47,142 nt of DNA from JBIOHJ01 sp044448905 (GCA_044448905.1 JBIOHJ010000005.1:1-47142); one strand, 5' to 3'; positions 33,946 through 41,487 are shown, numbered from the stretch's first letter. Notes: a model not told the origin generated them from the sequence alone. Program-made: numbers and translations.

Positions 33946-34761
33946 TTATTTCAACGTAAAAAGCTTCTCCTGGATCAAAGCGCTTTGGGCAACATTCGAA
34001 GCCGCGTCAGATACTGTAAGCGTAGTATTCAAAACACGGTTATCAAAAAAGGTAGTTATTATATAATCGCCTTTTGGAAGCAGGCTTAATTTCTGCAATT
34101 CAATTGCGGAATTTAAAACCGACTTTTCAAAATCCTTGCTTACAATTTTTTGTCCGTCAATATCGGTTGCATCTATTATAATGCTGTGGCTGTTGAGCTG
34201 GCTCAAATCAATAAAAACAGACCCGGTTAAATTAGCAGCGGGGTAAATGGTAATCTCTTTAACTTCTTCTTTCAGCTGAACGCCAACAATGCTGCCCAGC
34301 GTTTTGTCCTTGCCGGCTTTGTCTGTTAGTTTTAAGCGGTAGTAAATCACATTGCTGTAATAATCTTTATCGTAAAAAGAATACTTCATTATTGCTGTTG
34401 AACTTCCTGTGGCTTTCACCATTCCCACCGTTTCAAAGTTTTTTCCGTTCCACGAACGCTCAACCGAAAAATAGTTCGAATTTATTTCCGAACCCGTTTC
34501 CCAAAATAGTTTCACTTTTTGCCCGGCAAAATTCGCTGTAAAATTTTTCAGCTCAGTTTGCGCCTGTACTGCTGAGCAAATCAAAACCAGCGAAACAAAA
34601 ACCGACAATTTTTTATACAACTTCAGCAGCGTTGCGTTAATTTGAATTCCCTTTTCGGAAAATCTCTTCAGCAACTCACTTTCTTTTCTCTGCGCCCCCT
34701 GCGCCTCTGCGTGAAATTCCTTTGTTTTCATGCCATCAGTATATGTCTTTGTTGTTTCCAT
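33946..34761 (-). CDS. Secreted fibronectin-like protein with degenerate T9SS-like C terminus
   Basis: The 271-aa product has a signal peptide not at the annotated start but at about residues 48-68 ('LYKKLSVFVSLVLICSAVQA'). Before it lies an odd extension, 'MKTKEFHAEAQGAQRKESEL', encoded by a dispersed repeat at 34686-34714. A fibronectin-III-like domain follows ('LFWETGSEINSNYFSVERSW'), then 'KEITIYPAANLTGSVFIDLS' and a beta-rich tail resembling a sorting domain, although the usual PNPA is replaced by PAAN. Start codons at 34761 and 34731 are possible; a non-ATG start close to the signal peptide may be the true one. It is divergent from the S74 protein gene. Confidence 0.7.
   Translation of the reverse strand: METTKTYTDGMKTKEFHAEAQGAQRKESELLKRFSEKGIQINATLLKLYKKLSVFVSLVLICSAVQAQTELKNFTANFAGQKVKLFWETGSEINSNYFSVERSWNGKNFETVGMVKATGSSTAIMKYSFYDKDYYSNVIYYRLKLTDKAGKDKTLGSIVGVQLKEEVKEITIYPAANLTGSVFIDLSQLNSHSIIIDATDIDGQKIVSKDFEKSVLNSAIELQKLSLLPKGDYIITTFFDNRVLNTTLTVSDAASNVAQSALIQEKLFTLK
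34686..34714 (-). repeat. Dispersed 'acgcagag' repeat, copy 2, inside coding sequence
   Basis: On the minus strand this reads CACGCAGAGGCGCAGGGGGC followed by GCAGAGA. It encodes the H-A-E-A-Q-G-A-Q-R segment ahead of the real signal peptide of the gene at 33946-34761. Confidence 0.7.
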
Positions 34762-35008
34762 TTTTTTTAAGAATAATCAGAAAAGGTATACTGATATCTA
34801 TCAGAAAATGTTGCAAATGGGGAAAATCTTACATTTTTTCTTTCCCCTCTGTGCGAAAGCCTGTGTGCAAGCGAGAGGAGATTAAGGGGGTGTGTTATCA
34901 ATCTAATGCTTAAATAATGCTTTTTACGCAGCAAATATTTTTTCCGGTTCATTTTTTTTGCCCTAATTGCGTGTTCTGATAAATAAAACGTTCTAAAACT
35001 CCAATCAC

Positions 35009-36586
35009 ATGAAAAAAAGTATCGCCATAATTATCGTATTATTCTTTTTTGCAGCAGCAAACAACAATGTTGATGCACAAAGCTGGAGCCTCACAGGAAA
35101 TGCAACCACCGACCCTGCAACAAATTTTATCGGCACCACCGATTTAAAAAATTTAAAAATCCGTACCAACAATATCGTCCGCATGAATATTACCAGTGGC
35201 GGTAAAGTAGGTATTGGAAATTTTACGCCTGCTTTCAAGCTCGATGTAAAAGGCGGTAGTATCAATACCGATTCGCTTTATCGCATCGGTGGTAATGCGG
35301 TATTATCGGTAAAAGGTAATCAAAACACTTTTGTGGGGGTGGGCAGCGGTTTTTCCAATAGCACAGGATACAACAATACCGCCAATGGATATCAGGCTCT
35401 GTATTCCAACAGCACAGGTCACGATAATACGGCTAATGGCTTATTCGCTCTCTATTCTAATACTACAGGTATTGAAAATACTGCAATTGGCGTGGCTGCA
35501 CTGCGTTATAATACCACAGGATTTTTTAATACATCGATTGGAACAATGTCGCTTAATAACAATACTACGGCTTCAGGTAATACCGCCATTGGATTTCAAT
35601 CGCTTTTTTCTGACTCCACGGGATATGGGAACACGGCTAATGGTGTAACCGCTCTCTTTTACAACACTACTGGATATTTCAATACTGCCAGCGGATGGGG
35701 TGCGCTTTTTAATAATAAAACTGGTTACACAAACACAGCTATGGGCTATGGCGCTGATATGAATGGGAACGCCTACTTTAACTCTTCCTGCTTTGGGAAT
35801 TTTGCCACAATAAGCGCTTCCAACCAAGTTCGTATAGGTAATATCAGTGTTTCAAGTATTGGAGGCTATGAAAATTGGACAGACATTTCAGACGGCAGGT
35901 TTAAAAAAAATGTAACAGAAAATATTTCCGGTTTGAAATTTATCAGGCGGCTTCGTCCGGTCACTTATACTCTTGATGCAAAAGGCATAAATAATTTTCT
36001 CCGTCCTGATACAAAACAAAAGGATGAGCAGGGAATATTGGAAAAGGAAAAAATTGTTTATTCAGGTTTCATTGCTCAGGAAGTAGAAAAAGCAGCTAAA
36101 GAAGTTGGTTACGATTTCAGCGGAGTGGATGCCCCAAAAAATGAAAGGGATTTATATGGGTTACGATATGCTGAGTTTGTAGTCCCCCTCGTAAAAGCCG
36201 TACAGGAACTTGATAAAACAAACACCGAATTAAAAATACAGAATGAAGATTTGAAAAGAGAAATCGTAGCAATAAAAAATCTTTTAGCCGAAGCCGGAGT
36301 TTTAAAATCGTCTTCAACAGGCTCTGATGCCGGGAATAGCATTTCCATTTATCCCAACCCCGCTTCCGAAAAAATAACTTTCGAATTCACATTAAACAAA
36401 AAATATAAAAATGCTTCGCTCGAAATTTATAACAGCGCAGGAGCCATCATGCATTCATTCCAGAATATTTCATCCGGAAAAAACATTCTCGAATTAAATA
36501 CCGCATCATTATCATCCGGAAGTTATACAGTTCGCCTGCAATCGAATGAAGAAATTATCTGCACCGGAAGTTTTGTTAAAAATTAA
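35009..36586 (+). CDS. Tail-fibre-like protein with S74 intramolecular chaperone and T9SS sorting domain
   Basis: The 525-aa protein has a signal peptide (ending 'NNVDAQ') and 'VGIGNFTPAFKLDVKGG', a common start of such stalks. Eight or so imperfect repeats of the form N-T-A-x-G-x-x-A-L-x-x-N-T-T-G follow (about 105-265), likely a trimeric beta-stalk. The S74 chaperone domain begins 'NWTDISDGRFKKNV', with the Ser294/Lys299 dyad expected for self-cleavage. A coiled coil lies at about 400-430 ('LDKTNTELKIQNEDLKREIV'). The last 80 residues are a T9SS type A domain ('ISIYPNPASEKITFEF'). If the S74 domain self-cleaves, the sorting signal would be cut away from the stalk. A hairpin terminator lies 22 bp downstream. 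Confidence 0.85.
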   Translation: MKKSIAIIIVLFFFAAANNNVDAQSWSLTGNATTDPATNFIGTTDLKNLKIRTNNIVRMNITSGGKVGIGNFTPAFKLDVKGGSINTDSLYRIGGNAVLSVKGNQNTFVGVGSGFSNSTGYNNTANGYQALYSNSTGHDNTANGLFALYSNTTGIENTAIGVAALRYNTTGFFNTSIGTMSLNNNTTASGNTAIGFQSLFSDSTGYGNTANGVTALFYNTTGYFNTASGWGALFNNKTGYTNTAMGYGADMNGNAYFNSSCFGNFATISASNQVRIGNISVSSIGGYENWTDISDGRFKKNVTENISGLKFIRRLRPVTYTLDAKGINNFLRPDTKQKDEQGILEKEKIVYSGFIAQEVEKAAKEVGYDFSGVDAPKNERDLYGLRYAEFVVPLVKAVQELDKTNTELKIQNEDLKREIVAIKNLLAEAGVLKSSSTGSDAGNSISIYPNPASEKITFEFTLNKKYKNASLEIYNSAGAIMHSFQNISSGKNILELNTASLSSGSYTVRLQSNEEIICTGSFVKN

Positions 36587-36607
36587 AATATAAACCATCT
36601 TTAACCA

Positions 36608-36643
36608 AAAAACCCCGCATCTCCGTAGGGTTTCATTTTTTTT
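36608..36643 (+). terminator. Terminator hairpin 1 downstream of the S74 protein gene
   Basis: AAACCC (36610-36615) pairs with GGGTTT (36628-36633), followed by a run of T. It is nearly identical in sequence to the hairpin at 36804-36833, suggesting a local duplication. Confidence 0.65.
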
Positions 36644-36656
36644 ATGACTAAACCTT

Positions 36657-36698
36657 GCCCCGTATCCCGAAGTCTCGGGATAGAGCGGGGCTTTTTTA
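36657..36698. terminator. Terminator hairpin 2
   Basis: GCCCCG (36657-36662) pairs with CGGGGC (36686-36691), and inside it ATCCCGA pairs with TCGGGAT around an AGTC loop. TTTTTT follows. This is the strongest hairpin in the group. Confidence 0.8.
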
Positions 36699-36705
36699 TT
36701 TTCCC

Positions 36706-36713
36706 TACTTTTG
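36706..36713 (+). promoter_or_regulatory. Orphan promoter-like element, sharing sequence with the one before lepA
   Basis: TACTTTTG matches the TAnnTTTG consensus. The surrounding TTATTTTCCC-TACTTTTGCAC-CTC context is repeated, with one mismatch, at 38284-38307 before lepA. No plus-strand gene follows within 1.6 kb. Confidence 0.45.
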
Positions 36714-36731
36714 CACGCTCTGTATCTCAAT

Positions 36732-36835
36732 ACCCGGCAGGTTACGAAGTTCCTGCTGGGTTTATTTATAAATTTTATCACAACGAAAGTAAACAAAACT
36801 AAAAACCCCGCATCACCGCGGGGTTCATTTTTTTC
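36732..36835 (+). ncRNA. Possible small RNA between an orphan promoter and terminators (speculative)
   Basis: A transcript from the promoter element at 36706-36713 would start near 36719. It would fold a hairpin at 36732-36761, ACCCGGCAGG pairing with CCTGCTGGGT across TTACGAAGTT, followed by a T-rich stretch. It would end there or at the strong terminator at 36804-36833. There is no coding potential of note. It does not match tRNA, 6S, SRP or other RNA that I recognise. This could equally be a repeat remnant. Confidence 0.25.
36804..36833 (+). terminator. Terminator hairpin 4, duplicate of hairpin 1
   Basis: AACCCCGC (36804-36811) pairs with GCGGGGTT (36818-36825), followed by a run of T. 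The following 36839-36857, TCCTCCCCTCCGGGGAGGA, is a further perfect stem belonging to a dispersed Bacteroidota-type repeat phrase. Confidence 0.75.
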
Positions 36836-36876
36836 AAGTCCTCCCCTCCGGGGAGGATTTAGGTGGGGCTGGCTTC

Positions 36877-37791
36877 TCAAACCTTCCTCAACTTCACCGT
36901 CAGCCTCAGCACCTCCCCATCCTTCACCGCCAGGTTCGGTTTCAAATCCGTAGCATAAAGCGGGTGCTTCGATTCCAAAGTCAAATTTCCCTGCCCGGTT
37001 TCCTGCTGCATAAAAGTAATCACCCCTATTTTCTTCGTGCTTTTCTTCTCTAAATTTTTCTCCACTAATTTTCCAAAAACATCTTCCAGCTTCACACCCG
37101 TTATTTCATCCTCATAAGTTACCACCAGCGATTGATGCCGCACACCCGTTTCATCCTCATCAAACGCCTCTATCGCTGCATTATAAAAAATCGGCTGGCT
37201 CACTGCAAACTGTACCAGCAGTTCCCTCATTTCCTCCATCAACACTTTTAGTTTTTCCCATTCCTTCTCCAGTTCAATGTTTATAGCCTTAATCTGCGAT
37301 TGCGCAGTTTTCGGCTTCGGGCTTGCCGTAACAAAAGCCCCTATGTCCAATAACAATTGCGGCACTAACGCTCCGTCTATATACCCGCCAGCCGTCAAAG
37401 CCGCAAGGTTTGAATTCGCCCTGTCATGAATAAGCTGCCAGTTATCAATCAATGTTTGTGCTTTTCCGAAACGTATCTCCGACCACGTCAAATCAACTTC
37501 ACCCGCCAGCACTTCGTCATTCGTATCCTTTGCAAAAATTTTCAGCGGTCTGCATATTTGCCATGCGTTAGTAGCTGCCGTCACCCGCGCCTCATCCTTC
37601 GCTGTCGTATTTCCTCCCTGGATAGTTATCCCGTCATCCAAATCCTCCATGTCTTGTATTTTGACATCTATCGCATCCTTTTTATTTTTAACCGCAATTT
37701 TTGCGATCCATAATGGTTGAAATGCCGGTTCATCCATTTTTGCCGAGCCTGCTTTGGCTGCATTTACAGTTCTGGTGTGTTCGTCTTGCAT
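36877..37791 (-). CDS. Protein of unknown function
   Basis: I do not recognise this 304-aa protein. It has no signal peptide or membrane helix. The N-terminal half reads 'DEPAFQPLWIAKIAVKNKKD' and then 'DAIDVKIQDMEDLDDGITIQ'. A helical, charged middle part (about 165-200) includes 'EKEWEKLKVLMEEMRELLVQ'. A beta-rich end follows, with 'NLTLESKHPLYATDLKPNLA' and 'VKDGEVLRLTVKLRKV'. Composition is ordinary for the window, and codon use agrees with a real gene. It lies alone on the minus strand, between four stacked hairpins on one side and the 21-bp tandem array on the other. The start at 37791 is the only ATG consistent with the length. Confidence 0.65.
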   Translation of the reverse strand: MQDEHTRTVNAAKAGSAKMDEPAFQPLWIAKIAVKNKKDAIDVKIQDMEDLDDGITIQGGNTTAKDEARVTAATNAWQICRPLKIFAKDTNDEVLAGEVDLTWSEIRFGKAQTLIDNWQLIHDRANSNLAALTAGGYIDGALVPQLLLDIGAFVTASPKPKTAQSQIKAINIELEKEWEKLKVLMEEMRELLVQFAVSQPIFYNAAIEAFDEDETGVRHQSLVVTYEDEITGVKLEDVFGKLVEKNLEKKSTKKIGVITFMQQETGQGNLTLESKHPLYATDLKPNLAVKDGEVLRLTVKLRKV

Positions 37792-37964
37792 GATGTTGAT
37801 TTTTTAAATGTTAATGTTATTATTTTAGAAAAGTAGAGTTAATAACGAAAAGCCACTGTAATACTAATGACAATTTAGCAGATTTCCAAGAAATCCAAGC
37901 CCATTTTATTAACAATTTTTTAAATTATTCAAAAACAATCACTTCTACGAAACACCCCCTTCTC

Positions 37965-38195
37965 TTTTCACTTTCCCCGACTTTCTTTTCACTTTCCCCA
38001 GGTTACTTTTCACATTTCCCGGTTCTCTTTTCACTTTCCCTGACTTTCTTTTGACTTTCCCCGAGCCTCTTTTCGCTTTCCCTGAACTTCTTTTCTCTTT
38101 TCCCAACTAACTTTCCACTTTCCCCGAACCTCTTTTGACCTTGCCTGAGTCTCTTTTGACTTTGCCCGAACCTCTTTTCGCTTTCCTACAATCTC
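37965..38195. repeat. 21-bp tandem repeat array (11 units) upstream of lepA
   Basis: Eleven units of exactly 21 bp run from 37965 to 38195 without a gap, each beginning TTTTC-CTTTCCC or a close variant (TTTTG, TTTCC). The first 14 bp are conserved and the last seven vary. A decayed twelfth unit starts at 38196. On the opposite strand one frame reads a seven-residue G-K-V-K-R-x-S pattern but is broken by TAG in the seventh unit, so coding is unlikely. The sequence is unrelated to the array at 7514-7696 although the period is the same. Confidence 0.92.
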
Positions 38196-38235
38196 TTTTC
38201 AAAAACACCTGGTTCCTGTAAGGTTGCATGCCCCC

Positions 38236-38270
38236 ATCTCTCCCCTCTGCACCTCTGTGTCTCTGCGTTC
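38236..38270 (-). repeat. Dispersed 'acgcagag' repeat, copy 3
   Basis: On the minus strand this reads GAACGCAGAGACACAGAGGT followed by GCAGAGGGGAG. It belongs to the family seen at 17453-17480, 34686-34714 and 40183-40207. Confidence 0.7.
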
Positions 38271-38293
38271 AATTATCCCTTCCTTATTTTCCC

Positions 38294-38301
38294 TACTTTT
38301 G
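38294..38301 (+). promoter_or_regulatory. Promoter -7 element upstream of lepA
   Basis: TACTTTTG matches TAnnTTTG and is followed by GCAC, typical of strong Bacteroidota promoters. It lies 84 bp before the lepA start. No TTTG is found at the right distance upstream. A nearly identical 24-bp context occurs at 36695-36719. Confidence 0.5.
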
Positions 38302-38384
38302 CACACTCAAAAAAGGGATTAAGTTAATTAAGCGATTACCCCAATTACCTTAATCGCCCAATTACCCCAATTACCCTTTCCCCA

Positions 38385-40172
38385 ATGAACCATATCCGCA
38401 ACTTTTGCATTATTGCCCATATTGACCACGGTAAAAGCACCCTTGCCGACCGTTTGCTCGAATACACCAACACCATTGACAAGCGCCAGGCGCAAAACCA
38501 GGTTTTGGACGATATGGACCTGGAACGCGAGCGCGGCATAACCATTAAGAGCCACGCCATACAGATGGACTATGAGCTGGATGGCAAAAAGTACGTGCTC
38601 AACCTGATTGACACACCCGGGCATGTTGATTTCAGCTACGAAGTTTCGCGCTCCATTGCAGCCTGCGAAGGCGCCTTGCTGGTGGTGGATGCCGCGCAGG
38701 GCATACAGGCCCAAACTATTTCGAACCTGTACCTTGCGTTAGAAAACGACCTTACGATAATTCCTGTTCTCAATAAAATTGACCTCGAAAGCGCCAACCC
38801 CGAAGAAGTAAAAGACCAGATTGTTGATTTGGTGGGAAGCAGGCGCGATGAGATAATTCCCGCCAGCGCGAAAACCGGCCTCGGGGTTCACGATATTTTA
38901 AAAGCTATCGTGCATCGCATTCCTCCGCCAAAAGGCGATGCCGCTGCCCCGTTAAAAGCATTGATTTTCGATTCGGTTTTCAATTCCTTCCGGGGAATTA
39001 TTGCCTATTATAAAGTTATTGATGGCGAGATTCGCAAAAACGATAAAGTAAAATTTTTTGCAACCAAGTCGGAATACAATGCCGATGAAGTGGGAGTTTT
39101 GCGATTGCTTAAAGAACCGCGCGATATGGTAAGTGCCGGTGATGTGGGATATATTATTTCGGGAATCAAAGAAGCCAAAGAAGTAAAAGTGGGCGATACC
39201 ATTACGCATATACACCGCCCGTGCCTTGCCGCCATAGAAGGTTTTGAAGATGTAAAGCCCATGGTGTTTGCCGGCATTTACCCGGTTGACACCGATGATT
39301 ACGAAGAGTTGCGCGATGCAATGGGCAAGCTGCAATTGAACGATGCTTCGCTGGTGTTCGAACCCGAATCATCGGCTGCGCTCGGTTTTGGTTTCCGCTG
39401 CGGTTTTCTCGGCATGCTCCACATGGAAATTATACAGGAGCGTTTGGAGCGGGAGTTTAATATGACCGTTATTACAACGGTTCCTAACGTATCGTATAAG
39501 GCATATTTAACTAACGGTGAGATTCTTGATATTCATAATCCCAGCGATATGCCTGATCCGGCAAGGCTCGATGCCATCGAGGAGCCATACATCCGCGCGC
39601 AGGTAATCACCAAATCGGAATACACGGGCGCCATTATGACGCTTTGCATAGGCAAGCGCGGCAACATTGTAAACCAAAGTTACCTCACCACCGACCGTGT
39701 TGAGCTTGCTTTCGAAATGCCACTGGCTGAAATTGTTTTTGATTTTTACGATAAGCTAAAAACCATTTCAAAGGGATATGCCTCCTTCGATTATCATCCA
39801 CTCCAATACCGCAAGAGCGATTTGGTTAAGCTTGACATCCGCCTGAACAGCGAACCTGTTGATGCGTTGAGCGCCCTTATCCATCGCGATCATGCTTATT
39901 CTTTTGGCAGAAAGATTTGTGAAAAGCTGAAAGAACTTTTAACGCGCCAGCAATTTGAAATTATTATCCAGGCTTCTATCGGTGCAAAAATTATTGCCCG
40001 CGAAACTGTAAAGGCATTGCGCAAAGATGTTACTGCAAAATGTTACGGTGGCGATATATCGCGAAAAAGAAAACTTTTAGAGAAACAAAAGGAAGGAAAG
40101 AAAAAGATGAAGCAGGTGGGCAGTGTCGAAATCCCACAGCAGGCTTTTCTTGCGGTGCTGAAGCTGGATTGA
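38385..40172 (+). CDS. lepA: Elongation factor 4 (LepA), back-translocating GTPase
   Basis: The 595-aa GTPase acts on the ribosome in initiation and elongation quality control. G-motifs are 'AHIDHGKSTLADRLLE', 'DTPGHVDFSYEVSRS' and 'NKIDLESANPEE'. The LepA-specific 'GFRCGFLGMLHMEIIQERLE' is near residue 340 and the C-terminal LepA domain runs to 'KRKLLEKQKEGKKKMKQVGS'. Length matches the family. It is followed after 55 bp, across a dispersed repeat, by an M28 peptidase gene. Confidence 0.96.
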   Translation: MNHIRNFCIIAHIDHGKSTLADRLLEYTNTIDKRQAQNQVLDDMDLERERGITIKSHAIQMDYELDGKKYVLNLIDTPGHVDFSYEVSRSIAACEGALLVVDAAQGIQAQTISNLYLALENDLTIIPVLNKIDLESANPEEVKDQIVDLVGSRRDEIIPASAKTGLGVHDILKAIVHRIPPPKGDAAAPLKALIFDSVFNSFRGIIAYYKVIDGEIRKNDKVKFFATKSEYNADEVGVLRLLKEPRDMVSAGDVGYIISGIKEAKEVKVGDTITHIHRPCLAAIEGFEDVKPMVFAGIYPVDTDDYEELRDAMGKLQLNDASLVFEPESSAALGFGFRCGFLGMLHMEIIQERLEREFNMTVITTVPNVSYKAYLTNGEILDIHNPSDMPDPARLDAIEEPYIRAQVITKSEYTGAIMTLCIGKRGNIVNQSYLTTDRVELAFEMPLAEIVFDFYDKLKTISKGYASFDYHPLQYRKSDLVKLDIRLNSEPVDALSALIHRDHAYSFGRKICEKLKELLTRQQFEIIIQASIGAKIIARETVKALRKDVTAKCYGGDISRKRKLLEKQKEGKKKMKQVGSVEIPQQAFLAVLKLD

Positions 40173-40182
40173 TAAATTTTTA

Positions 40183-40207
40183 AACGCAGAGATGCGGAGT
40201 CGCAGAA
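40183..40207 (+). repeat. Dispersed 'acgcagag' repeat, copy 4
   Basis: AACGCAGAGATGCGGAGTCG followed by CAGA lies just after the lepA stop codon. It provides an in-frame ATG ahead of the true start of the M28 peptidase gene, which would add a spurious N-terminal M-R-S-R-R segment. Confidence 0.7.
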
Positions 40208-40227
40208 AAAAGACAAACAAAGCAGAA

Positions 40228-41487
40228 ATGAATAAAAGTGTATATTTTGTTCTGGTTCTTTTCTTTTTCCCGATTTCATTCCTTTTTTCGCAGGATACAT
40301 CTTATGCCCGTTACATTATTGATACGCTTACTTCTCCAGCCATGCATGGGCGAGGTTATGTTAGCAAAGGAGATAAAATAGCTGCAACTTTTCTTGCAAA
40401 TGAATTTCAAAAGTTGAATCTGCAAAAAGTAAATGCTGAGCAAAAAGATTATTTTCAGAAATTCAGTTTCCCGGTAAATACTTTTCCTAAAGAAATTAAA
40501 GTTTCCATTGACGGGCATGAATTAAAGCCGGGTGTTGATTTTATTGTTGATGCAAATTCGTCAAAGGCAAAAGGAGCTTATGAATTGCTCTACATTCAAT
40601 CCGCCAACCTGAGAGGTTCGCTCGACACATTAAAAAACAAATTTATTGTAATTGATAAAAGCACAGCAAAAACAGATCTCGAAAAAACTGCAATGGATTT
40701 ATGGATTACCGATCCGCATGGCGCGAAAGGTGTTGTGATCATTGAAGAAAAAAAACTGACATGGTCGGTTGCCCGAAAAAAATATAAATACCCTGTTATC
40801 CGCATCCTGAAGCATGCTATAAAAGACGATGCTAAAACAATTTCCGTAAAAATTGATGAGAAGTTTTGCAAAAAACATAAGACGCAAAATGTGGTTGGGA
40901 TGGTAAAAGGAACGACCATGCCAGATTCCTTTATTGTCTTCACTGCCCACTACGATCACCTCGGAAGAATGGGGAAAGCAACATATTTTCCCGGAGCAAA
41001 TGACAATGCAAGCGGCATCAGCATGCTGCTTAATCTTGCTAAACACTATTCTAAGCATCCGCAGAAATATTCCATCCTGTTTATTGCTTTTGCGGGAGAA
41101 GAGGCGGGATTAGTTGGCTCGGAATATTTTGTGAAGCAACCATTGATCCCCTTAAAACAAATTAAATTTCTGCTCAACATGGATTTGCTCGGAACCGGTG
41201 ATGATGGATTGATGGTGGTGAATGGCGATGTGTATAAAGATTTGTTTTCTAAAATGGAAAACATCAACAATCAAAAGCAATATGTAAAAACGTTGCAAAA
41301 GCGCGGTAAAGCCCGCAACAGTGATCATTACTGGTTCAGTGAAAATGAAGTTCCCTGTTTTTTTATTTATACGCTCGGTGGCATTACCGCTTATCATGAT
41401 GTTTTTGACAAAGCCGAAACGCTTCCGCTGACTGATTACGAAGATGTATTTCGATTGGTGACAGATTTTGTCAGCGAACTGAAATGA
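40228..41487 (+). CDS. M28 family zinc metallopeptidase
   Basis: From the ATG at 40228 the product is 419 aa with a proper signal peptide ending 'SFLFSQ'. An upstream start at 40192 would add 12 residues encoded by the dispersed repeat and is disfavoured. A protease-associated insert region (about 90-215) precedes the M28 catalytic core: 'FTAHYDHLGRMG' (first zinc His), 'GANDNASGISMLLNLAKHYS' (bridging Asp), 'FIAFAGEEAGLVGSEYF' (catalytic Glu and zinc Glu) and 'LLNMDLLGTGDDGL' (zinc Asp). It is probably a periplasmic aminopeptidase. The stop overlaps the next start as ATGA. Confidence 0.88.
   Translation: MNKSVYFVLVLFFFPISFLFSQDTSYARYIIDTLTSPAMHGRGYVSKGDKIAATFLANEFQKLNLQKVNAEQKDYFQKFSFPVNTFPKEIKVSIDGHELKPGVDFIVDANSSKAKGAYELLYIQSANLRGSLDTLKNKFIVIDKSTAKTDLEKTAMDLWITDPHGAKGVVIIEEKKLTWSVARKKYKYPVIRILKHAIKDDAKTISVKIDEKFCKKHKTQNVVGMVKGTTMPDSFIVFTAHYDHLGRMGKATYFPGANDNASGISMLLNLAKHYSKHPQKYSILFIAFAGEEAGLVGSEYFVKQPLIPLKQIKFLLNMDLLGTGDDGLMVVNGDVYKDLFSKMENINNQKQYVKTLQKRGKARNSDHYWFSENEVPCFFIYTLGGITAYHDVFDKAETLPLTDYEDVFRLVTDFVSELK

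Larger units (their letters stand above)
37792..38384. other. Repeat-rich intergenic region upstream of lepA
   Basis: This 593-bp gap has no gene. It contains an AT-rich stretch next to the 304-aa gene (37792-37945), the 21-bp tandem array (37965-38195), a dispersed 'acgcagag' repeat copy (38236-38270), the lepA promoter element (38294-38301) and a short direct repeat of CCCCAATTACC-type units at about 38330-38375. Confidence 0.8.

Noticed and set aside
36719..36771. tRNA or tRNA remnant near the orphan promoter
   Set aside because: A GGTT-CGAA-like stretch is present, but no acceptor stem, anticodon arm or CCA-compatible end can be drawn.
37965..38195. 21-bp array as a CRISPR array
   Set aside because: Units are contiguous and similar throughout, with no unique spacers of 25-40 bp and no cas genes nearby.
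40192..40227. Upstream start of the M28 peptidase gene
   Set aside because: The extra 12 residues are encoded by a dispersed repeat and displace a good signal peptide from the N terminus.
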